Part shown: positions 45,965-55,863 of the stretch, piece by piece
How positions within the stretch are numbered: position 1 is the stretch's first letter
How the letters are laid out: every line of letters begins with the position of its first letter
Assembly (NCBI RefSeq): GCF_000720255.1
Contig: NZ_JOJE01000007.1
Coordinates: 1 to 64,000, forward strand
Reading direction: 5' to 3'
DNA length: 64,000 nt
Source: Streptomyces griseus subsp. griseus
GTDB taxonomy: Bacteria; Actinomycetota; Actinomycetes; Streptomycetales; Streptomycetaceae
Notes under the pieces: model-generated
Told to the model about the DNA's origin: nothing
Databases searched by the model: none
The model's input: the letters and a program-made list of their open reading frames with translations, nothing else
Position numbers and translations under genes: made by a program

Positions 45965-47626
45965 TCAGTTCACTTCCTTGAGTTCACGGTAGGCGGCCAC
46001 CAGGGCGGCGGTGGAGGAGTCGAGGCCGGGGACGTCCGCGCCCTCGGTGAGGGCGGGCTCGACCCGCTTGGCGAGGACCTTGCCCAGCTCCACGCCCCAC
46101 TGGTCGAAGGAGTCGATGTTCCAGATCGCGCCCTGGACGAACACCTTGTGCTCGTAGAGGGCGATGAGCTGGCCGAGGACCGAAGGGGTCAGCTCGCGCG
46201 CGAGGATCGTGGTCGTCGGGTGGTTGCCCTTGAAGGTGCGGTGGGCGATCTGCTCCTCGGCCACGCCCTCCGCGCGGACCTCCTCCGCGGTCTTGCCGAA
46301 GGCGAGTGCCTGGCCCTGGGCGAACAGGTTGGCCATCAACAGGTCGTGCTGCGCCTTGAGTTCGTCGCTCAGCTCATCGACGGGACGGGCGAAGCCGATC
46401 AGGTCGGCCGGGATGAGCTTCGTGCCCTGGTGGATCAACTGGTAATACGCGTGCTGCCCGTTGGTGCCGGGCGTGCCCCACACCACCGGACCGGTCTGCC
46501 AGTGCACGGGGTCGCCGTCGCGGTCCACCGACTTGCCGTTGGACTCCATGTCCAGCTGCTGGAGGTACGCGGTGAACTTCGACAGGTAGTGGCTGTACGG
46601 CAGCACGGCGTGCGTCTGCGCGTCGAAGAAGTTGCCGTACCAGACGCCCAACAGACCCAGCAGAAGAGGCGCGTTGGCCTCGGCGCGGGCGTTCACGAAG
46701 TGTTCGTCGACGATGCGGAAGCCGTCGAGCATCTCGCGGAAGCGGTCCGGGCCGATCGCGATCATCAGGGACAGGCCGATGGCGGAGTCGTAGGAGTAGC
46801 GGCCGCCGACCCAGTCCCAGAACTCGAACATGTTGTCCACGTCGATGCCGAAGGCGGCGACCTTCTCGGCGTTCGTCGACAGCGCCACGAAGTGCTTGGC
46901 GACCGCCTTCTCCTCGCCGAGTCCGCCGGGGCCGTTCAGCAGCCAGGAGCGGGCCGAGGTGGCGTTGGTGATCGTCTCGATCGTGGTGAAGGTCTTGGAG
47001 GCGACGATGAACAGCGTCTCCGCCGGGTCCAGGTCGTGCACCGCCTCGTGCAGGTCGGCGCCGTCGACGTTCGAGACGAACCGGAACGTCAGCGAGCGGT
47101 CGGTGTAAGCCCGCAGCGCCTCGTACGCCATCGCGGGGCCCAGGTCGGAGCCGCCGATGCCGATGTTGACGACGTTGCGGATCCGCCGGCCCGTGTGGCC
47201 GGTCCACTCGCCGGAGCGGACGCGCTCGGCGAAGCCGCCCATCTTGTCGAGCACCGCGTGGACCTTGGGGACCACGTTCTCGCCGTCGACCTCGATCACC
47301 GCGTCGCGCGGGGCGCGCAGCGCGGTGTGCAGCACGGCGCGGTTCTCGGTGATGTTGATCTTCTCGCCGCGGAACATGGCGTCGCGCAGTCCGAACACAT
47401 CGGTGGCGGTGGCCAGTTCCTGCAGCAGCGCCAGCGTCTCGTCGGTGACGAGGTGCTTGGAGTAGTCGATGCGCAGGTCACCGACGCGCACCACGTACCG
47501 CTCGGCACGCGCCGGGTCCGCCTCGAACAGCTCCCGCAGATGCGCGTTCCACTCGGCGCGGTGGTCCTGCAGGGCGGTCCACTCGGGCCGCCGGGTGAGC
47601 AGGGGGTTCTCGTGCGTCTCGGACAT
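45965..47626 (-). CDS. pgi: Glucose-6-phosphate isomerase
   Basis: This full-length class I isomerase (553 residues) has [19 protein letters not shown], the substrate loop around SKTFTTIET, and the family signature [16 protein letters not shown]. Catalytic Glu (QLDMESNGK region), His and Lys motifs are present. It interconverts glucose 6-phosphate and fructose 6-phosphate and here follows opcA by one base. In this operon it can recycle fructose 6-phosphate from transketolase/transaldolase back to glucose 6-phosphate. Confidence 0.95.
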   Translation of the reverse strand: MSETHENPLLTRRPEWTALQDHRAEWNAHLRELFEADPARAERYVVRVGDLRIDYSKHLVTDETLALLQELATATDVFGLRDAMFRGEKINITENRAVLHTALRAPRDAVIEVDGENVVPKVHAVLDKMGGFAERVRSGEWTGHTGRRIRNVVNIGIGGSDLGPAMAYEALRAYTDRSLTFRFVSNVDGADLHEAVHDLDPAETLFIVASKTFTTIETITNATSARSWLLNGPGGLGEEKAVAKHFVALSTNAEKVAAFGIDVDNMFEFWDWVGGRYSYDSAIGLSLMIAIGPDRFREMLDGFRIVDEHFVNARAEANAPLLLGLLGVWYGNFFDAQTHAVLPYSHYLSKFTAYLQQLDMESNGKSVDRDGDPVHWQTGPVVWGTPGTNGQHAYYQLIHQGTKLIPADLIGFARPVDELSDELKAQHDLLMANLFAQGQALAFGKTAEEVRAEGVAEEQIAHRTFKGNHPTTTILARELTPSVLGQLIALYEHKVFVQGAIWNIDSFDQWGVELGKVLAKRVEPALTEGADVPGLDSSTAALVAAYRELKEVN

Positions 47627-47627
47627 C

Positions 47628-48554
47628 TCAGACGGTCTCCTTGGTGCCCTCGCCGCGCAGGGCGACGGCGTACATCTCGTCGGCGTCGAGGCGGCGAAGC
47701 TCCTCGGCGATGAGTTCGGAGGTGGTGCGGACCTTCAGCGCGAGCGTGCGCGGCGGCTGGCCCGGCAGGGACAGCGTGGCGAGCGGGCCCTCGGGGCGGT
47801 CGATGAGGATCTCGCCGTTGTCGGTGCCCAGGCGCACCGCCGTGACCACCGGGCCCGCGGTGACGATCCGGTCGACCGTGACGCCGAGGCGGGCCTCCAG
47901 CCAGCGCGCGAGCAGCTCGGCGGCCGGGTTGTCGGCCTCGGCCTCCACCGCCGCCGACGTCACCTCCACCCGGGCCTGATCCAGGGCCGCGGCCAGCATC
48001 GAACGCCACGGCGTCAGCCGGGTCCAGGCCAGGTCGGTGTCGCCGGGCGCGTACGAGCGCACGCGGGCCCGCAGCACGTCGAGCGGGTTCTCCACCGCGT
48101 ACAGATCGGTGATCCTGCGCTGCGCGAGCGCGCCCAGCGGGTCCTTCGAGGGCACCTCCGGCGCGTCCACCGGCCACCACACGACGACCGGCGCGTCCGG
48201 CAGCAGCAGCGGCAGCACCACGGAGTCGGCGTGGTCGGACACCTCGCCGTAGGTCCGGAGGATCACCGTCTCGCCGGTGCCCGCGTCGGCGCCCACGCGC
48301 ACCTCGGCGTCCAGGTGCGAGCGGGTCCGCTCGCGCGGGGTGCGGGCCTGCCGCTTGATGACGACCAGGGTGCGCGAGGGGTGCTCGTGCGAGGCCTCCT
48401 CGGCCGCCTTGATCGCGTCGTAGGCGTTCTCCTCGTCCGTGACGATGACCATCGTCAGGACCATGCCCACGGCGGGGGTCCCGATGGCGCGGCGCCCCTG
48501 CACCAGCGCTTTGTTGATCTTGCTTGCCGTGGTGTCGGTCAGGTCGATCTTCAT
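47628..48554 (-). CDS. opcA: Glucose-6-phosphate dehydrogenase assembly protein OpcA
   Basis: This 308-residue actinobacterial/cyanobacterial OpcA begins [20 protein letters not shown] and contains [13 protein letters not shown] and [20 protein letters not shown]. It allosterically activates and assembles Zwf. Its ATG overlaps the zwf stop (ATGA). The gene is intact although zwf upstream is interrupted, so either it serves a second Zwf elsewhere or the zwf lesion is recent. Confidence 0.9.
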   Translation of the reverse strand: MKIDLTDTTASKINKALVQGRRAIGTPAVGMVLTMVIVTDEENAYDAIKAAEEASHEHPSRTLVVIKRQARTPRERTRSHLDAEVRVGADAGTGETVILRTYGEVSDHADSVVLPLLLPDAPVVVWWPVDAPEVPSKDPLGALAQRRITDLYAVENPLDVLRARVRSYAPGDTDLAWTRLTPWRSMLAAALDQARVEVTSAAVEAEADNPAAELLARWLEARLGVTVDRIVTAGPVVTAVRLGTDNGEILIDRPEGPLATLSLPGQPPRTLALKVRTTSELIAEELRRLDADEMYAVALRGEGTKETV

Positions 48555-49911
48555 GGCCTGCGCCAGCTCCGTCCGTCTCGTGCGAGCATCTCGTCGGCTT
48601 CCCCGGGTCCCCAGCTCCCCGCGGGATACTGCGCGGGCCTGCCGTGTGTCGCCCAGTACTCCTCGATCGGGTCGAGGATCTTCCAGGACTCTTCCACTTC
48701 CTGGTGCCGCGGGAACAGGTTCGCGTCGCCGAGCAGCACGTCCAGGATGAGGCGCTCGTACGCCTCCGGGCTGGACTCGGTGAAGGACTCGCCGTAGGCG
48801 AAGTCCATCGACACGTCCCGGATCTCCATCGAGGTGCCCGGCACCTTGGAGCCGCGCCCGCCCAGCGGCGGTTGTCGACCTCCAGCTTGATCGCCGCGTA
48901 CGTGTCGGTCTTCGACTGGGGGTCGATGCCGTCTTCCTGGAGGTAGCCGGCCACCTTCTCGCCGCCCTGCCAGCCCTCCGCGTACTGCGCGAGGACGGTG
49001 TGCTCGCCCAGGTGCTCCGGGAGGCGCACCGACTTCAGCACCTTGAGCTTCTCGGTGAGCAGCGCCTCGGCGTCGAAGGCGATGGGTTCCTCCATGGCGG
49101 TGAGCGCCATCAGCTGCAGGAGGTGGTTCTGGATGACGTCACGGGCGGCGCCGATGCCGTCGTAGTAACCGGCCCGGCCGCCGATGCCGATGTCCTCGGC
49201 CATCGTGATCTGGATGTGGTCGACGTACGACCGGTTCCAGATCGGCTCGTACATCTCGTTGGCGAAGCGCAGCGCCAGTATGTTCTGGACGGTTTCCTTG
49301 CCCAGGTAGTGGTCGATGCGGAACACCTGGTCCGGCTCGAACACGTCGTGCACGAGCGCGTTCAGCTCACGCGCGCTCGCCAGGTCGCGCCCGAACGGCT
49401 TCTCGATGACCGCGCGCCGCCAGGACCCCTCGGGTGCCTTCGCCAGCCCGTGCTTCTTCAGCTGCTGGACGACCTTGGGGAAGAACTTCGGCGGCACGGA
49501 GAGGTAGAAGGCGTAGTTGCCGCTGGTGCCGCGGGCCGCGTCGAGGTCGTCCACCGTCTGGCGCAGTGCCTTGAACGCCGTGTCGTCGTCGAAGTCGCCG
49601 GGGATGAACCGCATCCCCTCGGCGAGCTGCTGCCAGACCTCTTCGCGGAAGTCGGTGCGGGCGTGCTCACGGACGGCGTCATGCACGACCTGCGCGAAGT
49701 CCTGGTCCTCCCAGTCGCGGCGGGCGAAACCCACCAGGGAGAAGCCCGGCGGCAGCAGACCGCGGTTGGCCAGGTCGTAGACGGCCGGCATCAGCTTCTT
49801 GCGGGACAGGTCTCCGGTGACGCCGAAGATGACGAGCCCGGACGGCCCGGCGATCCGCGGCAGCCGCCGGTCGCGCCCGTCGCGCAGCGGGTTGGTCCAC
49901 TCGGAGGTCAT
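48551..49911 (-). pseudogene. zwf: Glucose-6-phosphate dehydrogenase with internal frameshifting deletion
   Basis: From ATG 49911, 347 normal Zwf residues are read, including GVTGDLSRKKLMP, EKPFGRDL, RIDHYLGKE and KLEVDNRRWAG. At about 48853-48862 the frame breaks. The true C-terminus resumes in another frame, with SKVPGTSMEIRD through to the end RDGRSWRRP at 48551. About 57 residues are missing, including the LRTGK substrate/coenzyme region. Read through, the first frame would run on into opcA and pgi sequence, giving a nonsense tail. The protein cannot be functional as written. A genuine deletion of about 172 bp or an assembly error are the options. Both ends overlap neighbours (ATGA) as in the intact operon. 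Confidence 0.85.
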
Positions 49912-51053
49912 TCCCCGTCAACTCCCTTGCTGTCCAGTGCCTTCGTCACGGCGGCCAGCAGGTCGTCCCAGGCCGCCTCGAACTTGGCGACGCCCTCGTC
50001 CTCCAGGCGCTGCACCACCTCGTCGTAGGAGATGCCGAGCCGCTCCACCGAGGCGAGGTCGGCGCGGGCCTGCGCGTAGCCGCCGCTGACCGTGTTCCCC
50101 GCGATCCGGCCGTGATCCGCGGTGGCGTTCAGCGTGGCCTCCGGCATGGTGTTGACCGTGCCGGGCGCGACCAGTTCGTCGACGTACAGGGTGTCCTTGT
50201 ACGCCGGGTCCTTGACCCCGGTCGACGCCCACAGCGGACGCTGCTTGTTGGCCTTCGCCCCGGCGAGGGCGGTCCAGCGGGCGCCGCTGAAGACGGCCTC
50301 GTACGCCTCGTAGGCGAGCCGGGCGTTGGCAAGCGCGGCCCTGCCCTTCAGCGCCAGCGCCTCGTCCGTGCCGAGGACGGTGAGCCGCTTGTCGATCTCG
50401 GAGTCGACCCGGGAGACGAAGAAGGAGGCCACGGAGTGGATGCGGGACAGGTCGAGCCCGGCCGCCCGCGCCTTCTCAAGGCCGGCGAGGTAGGCGTCCA
50501 TGACCTCGCGGTAACGCTCCAGCGAGAAGATCAGCGTGACGTTGACGCTGATGCCGAGGCCGACGACCTCGGTGATGGCGGGCAGGCCCGCCTTCGTCGC
50601 CGGGATCTTGATCATCACGTTGGGGCGGTCGACCAGCCAGGCGAGCTGCTTGGCCTCGGCGATCGTGGCCGCCGTGCGGTGGGCGAGGCGGGGGTCGACC
50701 TCGATGGAGACGCGGCCGTCGCGGCCCTCCGAGGCGTTGTACACGGGACGCAGCACATCGGCGGCGGCGCGCACATCGGCGGTCGTCATCATCCGGACGG
50801 CCTCCTCGACCGTCACGCCCCGCGCGGCCAGCTCGGCGAGCTGCTCCTCATAGCCCTCGCCGGAGCCGATGGCGGCCTGGAAGATGGACGGGTTGGTGGT
50901 GACGCCCACCACGTTGCGGGTCCCGACGAGTTCGGCGAGGTTGCCGGACTCGATGCGCCGGCGTGACAGGTCGTCCAGCCAGACGGAGACGCCCTCGTCG
51001 GACAGGCGCTGCAGTGCTCCCGCGGGCGCGGTTGTTTCGGTCACAGTGATCAT
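49908..51053 (-). CDS. tal: Transaldolase
   Basis: This 381-residue actinobacterial-type transaldolase has [15 protein letters not shown] near residue 50, the Schiff-base Lys segment [12 protein letters not shown], and [24 protein letters not shown] 51053 (MITVTET) is the natural start; the longer frame runs into the tkt gap. It shuttles a dihydroxyacetone unit between sedoheptulose 7-phosphate and glyceraldehyde 3-phosphate. It lies 19 bases after tkt and overlaps zwf by four bases. Confidence 0.95.
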   Translation of the reverse strand: MITVTETTAPAGALQRLSDEGVSVWLDDLSRRRIESGNLAELVGTRNVVGVTTNPSIFQAAIGSGEGYEEQLAELAARGVTVEEAVRMMTTADVRAAADVLRPVYNASEGRDGRVSIEVDPRLAHRTAATIAEAKQLAWLVDRPNVMIKIPATKAGLPAITEVVGLGISVNVTLIFSLERYREVMDAYLAGLEKARAAGLDLSRIHSVASFFVSRVDSEIDKRLTVLGTDEALALKGRAALANARLAYEAYEAVFSGARWTALAGAKANKQRPLWASTGVKDPAYKDTLYVDELVAPGTVNTMPEATLNATADHGRIAGNTVSGGYAQARADLASVERLGISYDEVVQRLEDEGVAKFEAAWDDLLAAVTKALDSKGVDGE

Positions 51054-51072
51054 CTTCTTTCGGGCGGTCGTA

Positions 51073-53148
51073 TCAACCACGCGCGGCGGCCAGCGATGCC
51101 CTGGCTGCGGCGACGACGTTCTCGGGTGTGAAGCCGTACTCGGTGAACAGGGTCTTCGCGTCGGCGGAGGCGCCGAAGTGTTCGAGGGAGACGATGCGTC
51201 CTGCGTCACCTACGAAGCGGTACCACGTCAGACCGATCCCGGACTCGATCGCGACGCGGGCCCGCACGGACGGCGGAAGGACCCGCTCGCGGTACTCGCG
51301 CGGCTGCTGCTCGAACCACTCCACGGACGGCATCGACACCACCCGGGTGCCGATGCCCTCGGCCTGAAGCGTCTCGCGGGCCGCGACGGCGAGCTGGACC
51401 TCGGAACCGGTCGCGACGAGGACGACCTCCGGGACCTCGGTGGAGGACTCCGCCAGCACATAACCGCCCTTCGCCGCGTCCGGGTTCGGCGCGTAGGTCG
51501 GTACACCCTGACGGGTGAGGGCGAGGCCGTGCGGGGCCGGGTCGGTGGCGTGCCGCCTGAGGATCTCCGCCCAGGCGATCGCGGTCTCGTTGGCATCGGC
51601 CGGACGGACCACGTTCAGCCCGGGAATGGCCCGGAGTGCGGCCAGGTGTTCGACCGGCTGGTGGGTGGGGCCGTCCTCGCCGAGGCCGATGGAGTCGTGC
51701 GTCCACACGTACGTCACCGGCAGCTGCATCAGGGCCGACATCCGCACGGCGTTGCGCATGTAGTCGGAGAACACCAGGAACGTGCCGCCGTAAATACGGG
51801 TGTTGCCGTGCAGGGCGATGCCGTTCATCTCCGCGGCCATGGAGAACTCGCGGATGCCGAAGTGGATGGTACGGCCGTACGGGTCGGCCTCGGGAAGCGG
51901 GTTGCCCCGCGGCAGGAACGACGACGTCTTGTCGATGGTGGTGTTGTTCGAACCGGCGAGGTCGGCGGAGCCGCCCCACAGTTCGGGGATGACGGCGCCG
52001 AGCGCCTGGAGCACCTTGCCGGAGGCGGCGCGGGTGGCGAGGGACTGGCCCTCCTCGAAGACCGGCAGGGTGTCCTCCCAGCCCTCGGGCAGCTGACCGG
52101 CGACGACCCGGTCGAACAGCTCGCCCAGCTCGGGCCGCGCGGCGCGCCATTCGGCGATCCGCTTGTCCCAGGCGTTGTGCGCCTCCGCGCCCCGGTCCAG
52201 GGCCGCCCGGGTGTGGGCGAGGATGTCGTCGGCGACCTGGAAGGAGCGCTCGGGGTCGAAGCCGAGGACGCGCTTGGTGGCCGCGACCTCGTCCTCGCCG
52301 AGCGCGGAACCGTGCGAGGCCTCGGTGTTACGGGCGTTGGGCGCGGGCCAGGCGATGATCGTCCGCATCGCGATGATCGACGGACGCCCGGTCTCGTCCT
52401 GTGCCGCCCTCAGGGCCGCGTACAGCGCGTGCACGTCGACGTCGCCGTTCTCCTCCGGCTCGATGCGCTGCACGTGCCAGCCGTACGCCTCGTACCGCTT
52501 CAGCACGTCCTCGGAGAAGGCGGTCGCGGTGTCGCCCTCGATGGAGATGTGGTTGTCGTCGTAGAGGAAGACCAGGTTGCCGAGCTTCTGGTGGCCGGCC
52601 AGGGACGAGGCCTCGGCGGAGACGCCCTCCTGGAGGTCGCCGTCGGAGACGATCGCCCAGATGGTGTGGTCGAACGGCGAGGTGCCCTCGGGGGCGTCCG
52701 GGTCGAACAGGCCGCGTTCGTAGCGGGCGGCCATGGCCATGCCCACCGCGTTCGCCACGCCCTGGCCGAGAGGGCCGGTCGTCGTCTCGACCCCCGCCGT
52801 GTGCCCGTACTCGGGGTGGCCCGGGGTCTTCGAGCCGTGCGTCCGGAACGACTTCAGGTCGTCCAGCTCCAGCTCGTACCCGGCGAGGAAGAGCTGCGTG
52901 TAGAGAGTCAGCGAGGTGTGGCCGGGGGAGAGCACGAACCGGTCGCGGCCCGTCCACTCCGGGTCGGCCGGGTCGTGGCGCATCACCTTCTGAAAGATGG
53001 TGTACGCCGCCGGTGCCAGGGCCATCGCGGTGCCGGGGTGGCCGTTGCCGACCTGCTGTACGGCATCCGCCGCCAGAAGGCGCGCGGTGTCGACGGCACG
53101 CCGGTCGAGCTCGGTCCACTCGAAGCTGTCGGGCGTTCGCGTGCTCAT
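51073..53148 (-). CDS. tkt: Transketolase
   Basis: This full-length thiamine-diphosphate enzyme (691 residues) has [16 protein letters not shown], the ThDP/metal motif SDGDLQEG followed by DDNHISIEG, the Pyr domain [17 protein letters not shown], and [20 protein letters not shown]. It is the first gene of the reverse-strand pentose-phosphate operon. ATG 53148 is preferred; a TTG two codons earlier has GAGG closer and is possible. Its promoter region is shared with a divergent AraC gene and holds a perfect 17-bp palindrome. Confidence 0.95.
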   Translation of the reverse strand: MSTRTPDSFEWTELDRRAVDTARLLAADAVQQVGNGHPGTAMALAPAAYTIFQKVMRHDPADPEWTGRDRFVLSPGHTSLTLYTQLFLAGYELELDDLKSFRTHGSKTPGHPEYGHTAGVETTTGPLGQGVANAVGMAMAARYERGLFDPDAPEGTSPFDHTIWAIVSDGDLQEGVSAEASSLAGHQKLGNLVFLYDDNHISIEGDTATAFSEDVLKRYEAYGWHVQRIEPEENGDVDVHALYAALRAAQDETGRPSIIAMRTIIAWPAPNARNTEASHGSALGEDEVAATKRVLGFDPERSFQVADDILAHTRAALDRGAEAHNAWDKRIAEWRAARPELGELFDRVVAGQLPEGWEDTLPVFEEGQSLATRAASGKVLQALGAVIPELWGGSADLAGSNNTTIDKTSSFLPRGNPLPEADPYGRTIHFGIREFSMAAEMNGIALHGNTRIYGGTFLVFSDYMRNAVRMSALMQLPVTYVWTHDSIGLGEDGPTHQPVEHLAALRAIPGLNVVRPADANETAIAWAEILRRHATDPAPHGLALTRQGVPTYAPNPDAAKGGYVLAESSTEVPEVVLVATGSEVQLAVAARETLQAEGIGTRVVSMPSVEWFEQQPREYRERVLPPSVRARVAIESGIGLTWYRFVGDAGRIVSLEHFGASADAKTLFTEYGFTPENVVAAARASLAAARG

Positions 53149-53200
53149 CTTCAAGAAATCCTCGATAGGAGCGGGATAGCTGCTCTGACGTGTTCGAACT

Positions 53201-53217
53201 TAAAAGTCTGACTTTTA
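53201..53217. promoter_or_regulatory. 17-bp perfect palindrome in the tkt/AraC divergent promoter
   Basis: TAAAAGTCTGACTTTTA (8-1-8) is exact and A/T-rich in a very G/C-rich chromosome. It lies 53 bases before tkt and 78 before the AraC start, so it is a strong candidate operator for the pentose-phosphate operon. Confidence 0.65.
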
Positions 53218-53294
53218 CGGCGGTAGGTCTCCGTGTGCCAGCCTTTGGTGAAAGTGGGACACCAACATCAGGGTTGAGGCGGTACGAGAAGGAC

Positions 53295-54200
53295 ATGGCG
53301 GACAGAACCATCCAAGCCGCGGACGGTGACGGCGACACCAACGCGATCAGAACGTTCCCCTTCCCGGTCGGCCTCAGCGTCGGCGGCGTCGGCATGCAGA
53401 TCGGTCCGATGGGCACCGACCGCACCTGGCACGCCGACGCCCCCCTGGAGCGTGTCCACCGAATCGACTTCCATGTCGTCATGTTCTTCGGCGACGGCCC
53501 GGCGCGGCACATGGTCGACTTCGCCGAGTACGAGGCGACGGCCGGCGATGTGCTGTGGATCCGCCCCGGCCAGGTCCACCGCTTCTCGCGCACCAGCGAG
53601 TACCGCGGAACCGTCCTCACCATGCAGCCCGGCTTCCTGCCGCCCGCCACCGTCGAGGCCACCGGCCTGTACCGCTACGACCTGCCGCCCCTGCTCCGCC
53701 CCGACGAGCCCCGCCGCACCGCCCTGCACGCGGCCCTCGCCCAGCTGCGACGGGAGTACGAGGACACCGCGACCCTGCCGCCGGGCTTGCACGCCGCGGT
53801 GCTGCGCCACTCGCTGACGGCGGTCCTGCTGCGGCTGTCGCATCTCGCGACGAGTTCCGCCGAGGCGGAACGCCGCCAGGCCGACACGACGTTCACCCTC
53901 TTCCGGGACGCCGTCGAGAAGGGCTTCGCCACCAACCACAGCGTCAGCGCCTACGCCGACGCGCTCGGTTACTCCCGCCGGACCCTCGTCCGCGCGGTGC
54001 GTGCCGCGACCGGCGAGACGCCCAAGGGCTTCATCGACAAGCGGGTCGTCCTGGAGGCCAAGCGCCTCCTGGCCCACTCGGACCTGCCCATCGGCCGCGT
54101 CGGCGCGGCGGTCGGCTTCCCCGACGCGGCCAACTTCTCCAAGTTCTTTCACCAGCACACCGACATGACACCGGCGGCGTTCCGGGCGGAGCTGCGGTAG
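53295..54200 (+). CDS. AraC-family regulator, divergent from tkt
   Basis: This 301-residue protein has an N-terminal cupin-like effector domain (FHVVMFFGDGPARHMVDFAEY, then GDVLWIRPGQVHRF). Its C-terminal double HTH contains VSAYADALGYSRRTLVRAV and IGRVGAAVGFPDAANFSKFF. ATG 53295 has GAGAAGG three bases upstream. Its position, divergent from the pentose-phosphate operon, suggests that it senses a sugar or redox signal and regulates that operon. A strong terminator follows. Confidence 0.85.
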   Translation: MADRTIQAADGDGDTNAIRTFPFPVGLSVGGVGMQIGPMGTDRTWHADAPLERVHRIDFHVVMFFGDGPARHMVDFAEYEATAGDVLWIRPGQVHRFSRTSEYRGTVLTMQPGFLPPATVEATGLYRYDLPPLLRPDEPRRTALHAALAQLRREYEDTATLPPGLHAAVLRHSLTAVLLRLSHLATSSAEAERRQADTTFTLFRDAVEKGFATNHSVSAYADALGYSRRTLVRAVRAATGETPKGFIDKRVVLEAKRLLAHSDLPIGRVGAAVGFPDAANFSKFFHQHTDMTPAAFRAELR

Positions 54201-54212
54201 CCCGAACGCGGG

Positions 54213-54240
54213 TGCGCCCCGCGATTCTCCGCGGGGCGCA
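54213..54240. terminator. Bidirectional terminator between AraC and GH16 genes
   Basis: TGCGCCCCGCG and CGCGGGGCGCA pair over 11 bases around a six-base ATTCTC loop, placed between two converging genes. Confidence 0.75.
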
Positions 54241-54266
54241 CATGAGCGGCCGGATCAACGGCCCCG

Positions 54267-55664
54267 TCAGTGACCGAAGTCGAACCAGTTCACGTTCACG
54301 AAGTCCGACGGCTGGCCGCTGGTGAAGGTCAGATAGACGTCGTGCGTACCGGTCACGGAGCTGATGTTCGCCGGGACCGTCCGCCACGACTGCCAGCCAC
54401 CGGTGTTGGCCAGTGCGAAGCTGCCGATCGGCGCATTGTTACGGCTGTCCAGGCGGACCTCGACCAGACCGCTGACGCCGCCCGCCGCTCCGCTCGCCAC
54501 CCGGGCGTAGAACTGCCTGGCCGCCGTGGAGCCGAAGTTGACGCCCTTGAACAGGGCCCAGTCGCCGTTGGCGAGGGAGCCGATGTTCTGGCCGCCTCCG
54601 GTGTCGGACGTGGACTCGGTGCTCACGCCGGACTGGCCGTCGTAGGACTCGGCCTGGATGGCGCTGTAGGCGTCGCGGTTGCCGGTCGGCGGGGGAGTGG
54701 TGCCGCCACCGCCGCCGCTGCCGGCCGCCTGGAGCACCTGGACGTAGTCCACGACCATCGGGACGCCGGAGCGGGTGTCGCCGTCGAGGCCGCCGCCGAA
54801 CGCGTCGGGGAAGGCGCCGCCCATCGCCACGTTCAGGATGATGAAGAAGCCGTGGTTGGTGGCGTTGGACCAGGTGGTCGCGTCGACCTGGTTGGCCGTG
54901 ACCGTGTGGTAATTGACGCCGTCGACGAGGAAGCGGATCGCCTCCGGACTGACCGAGCGGTCCCACTCCATGGCGTAGGTGTGGAACCCGGACTGGCACG
55001 TGGTGTTGGGGCACGCGGTGCTGTTGCCGATGCCGGTCGTCTCGTTGCAGGGCCCGCCGGGGTTGGTGCCGCAGTGCATCGTGGCCCACACGGTGTTGCG
55101 GCCCTGGACGTTCTCCATGATGTCCAACTCGCCGACACCCGGCCAGTTCTGGTAGTTGCCGCGGTAGGGCGCGCCCAGCATCCAGAACGCCGGCCAGTAG
55201 CCCTCGGCGGCGGTGCCGGTGACGTTGGGCATCTGCAGGCGGGCCTCGACGCGCAACTTGCCGCCCGACGGGGGCTGGAAGTCGGTGCGGTTGGTCTCGA
55301 TGCGGCCCGAGGTCCATCTGCCGGACGAGTCGCGCAGCGGGGTGATGCGCAGGTTGCCGTTGCCGTCGAGTGAGACGTTGCTGGTGCTGTTGGTCATCGT
55401 CTCGACCTCGCCGGTGCCCCAGTTGGCGGGGCCTCCCGGGTATGAAGTACCGGTCGAGTACTGCCAGTTGGAGGTGCTGACGCCGGCGCCGGCGGCGCCG
55501 TTGAAGTCGTCCAGGAAGACCTGCGTCCAGCCGGACGGGGGCGTTGGCGCGGAGGCGTTCGCGGGGAGGGTGGCGGCCGTCGCCGCGGCGGCAGCCAGAC
55601 CGAGGGTGCCGAGTACGGCGACGAGGGCGCGTCGCCGTCTGGACATGCCGGAGGTTGCACTCAT
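54267..55664 (-). CDS. Secreted GH16 beta-glucanase with CBM6-type domain
   Basis: The first 38 residues are a signal peptide (SRRRRALVAVLGTLGLAA...ANASA). A GH16 domain (about 40-310) has the catalytic ELDIMEN motif (nucleophile and acid/base Glu) and YWPAFWMLG, typical of bacterial beta-1,3-glucanases. A GGGGGTTPPPTG linker leads to a C-terminal CBM6/carbohydrate-binding domain (YSAIQAESYDGQSGV...WFDFGH). It would degrade laminarin or fungal cell-wall glucan outside the cell. Two perfect palindromes upstream suggest tight sugar-responsive control. Confidence 0.9.
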   Translation of the reverse strand: MSATSGMSRRRRALVAVLGTLGLAAAAATAATLPANASAPTPPSGWTQVFLDDFNGAAGAGVSTSNWQYSTGTSYPGGPANWGTGEVETMTNSTSNVSLDGNGNLRITPLRDSSGRWTSGRIETNRTDFQPPSGGKLRVEARLQMPNVTGTAAEGYWPAFWMLGAPYRGNYQNWPGVGELDIMENVQGRNTVWATMHCGTNPGGPCNETTGIGNSTACPNTTCQSGFHTYAMEWDRSVSPEAIRFLVDGVNYHTVTANQVDATTWSNATNHGFFIILNVAMGGAFPDAFGGGLDGDTRSGVPMVVDYVQVLQAAGSGGGGGTTPPPTGNRDAYSAIQAESYDGQSGVSTESTSDTGGGQNIGSLANGDWALFKGVNFGSTAARQFYARVASGAAGGVSGLVEVRLDSRNNAPIGSFALANTGGWQSWRTVPANISSVTGTHDVYLTFTSGQPSDFVNVNWFDFGH

Positions 55665-55707
55665 GGGGGAGCCTCTCGGGTACGGAGTGGTGGAGTGCGG
55701 GGTGCCT

Positions 55708-55723
55708 TTGAGAGCGCTCTCAA
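55708..55723. promoter_or_regulatory. LacI-family operator before the GH16 gene
   Basis: TTGAGAGCGCTCTCAA is a perfect 16-bp palindrome with the GAGCGCTC core of CebR/BglR-type sites (TGGGAGCGCTCCCA). It lies 44 bases before the glucanase start, overlapping the expected promoter. The cognate regulator is not in the window. Confidence 0.75.
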
Positions 55724-55797
55724 GGTGCGCCCAATGTGCTCTCCGTCCCGAGAGCCGTCAAGACTTAAAGCGAGGAAAGTCCTTTCACGGCCCGGAA

Positions 55798-55812
55798 GTT
55801 CACGACGTGAAC
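55798..55812. promoter_or_regulatory. Second palindrome upstream of the GH16 gene
   Basis: GTTCACGACGTGAAC is a perfect 7-1-7 palindrome 134 bases upstream of the glucanase start. It does not resemble the first site, so a second regulator may bind. Confidence 0.5.
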
Positions 55813-55863
55813 CGCGTAAACCGGCTAAACCGCGCCGCCCGCCCTCCCCGAAGCCGCCGCCAC

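Noticed and set aside
46148..47713. Long forward-strand frame opposite pgi (and similar long frames opposite the MFS at 25-26.5 kb and the ATPase at 2.3-3.5 kb)
   Set aside because: These are antisense shadows with Arg/Gly/Val-rich low-complexity products, no ribosome-binding sites, and real conserved genes on the other strand.
47296..49911. A single 871-codon frame appearing to fuse Zwf to opcA/pgi sequence
   Set aside because: After residue 347 it is the wrong frame of zwf, opcA and pgi; it exists only because of the zwf frameshift.
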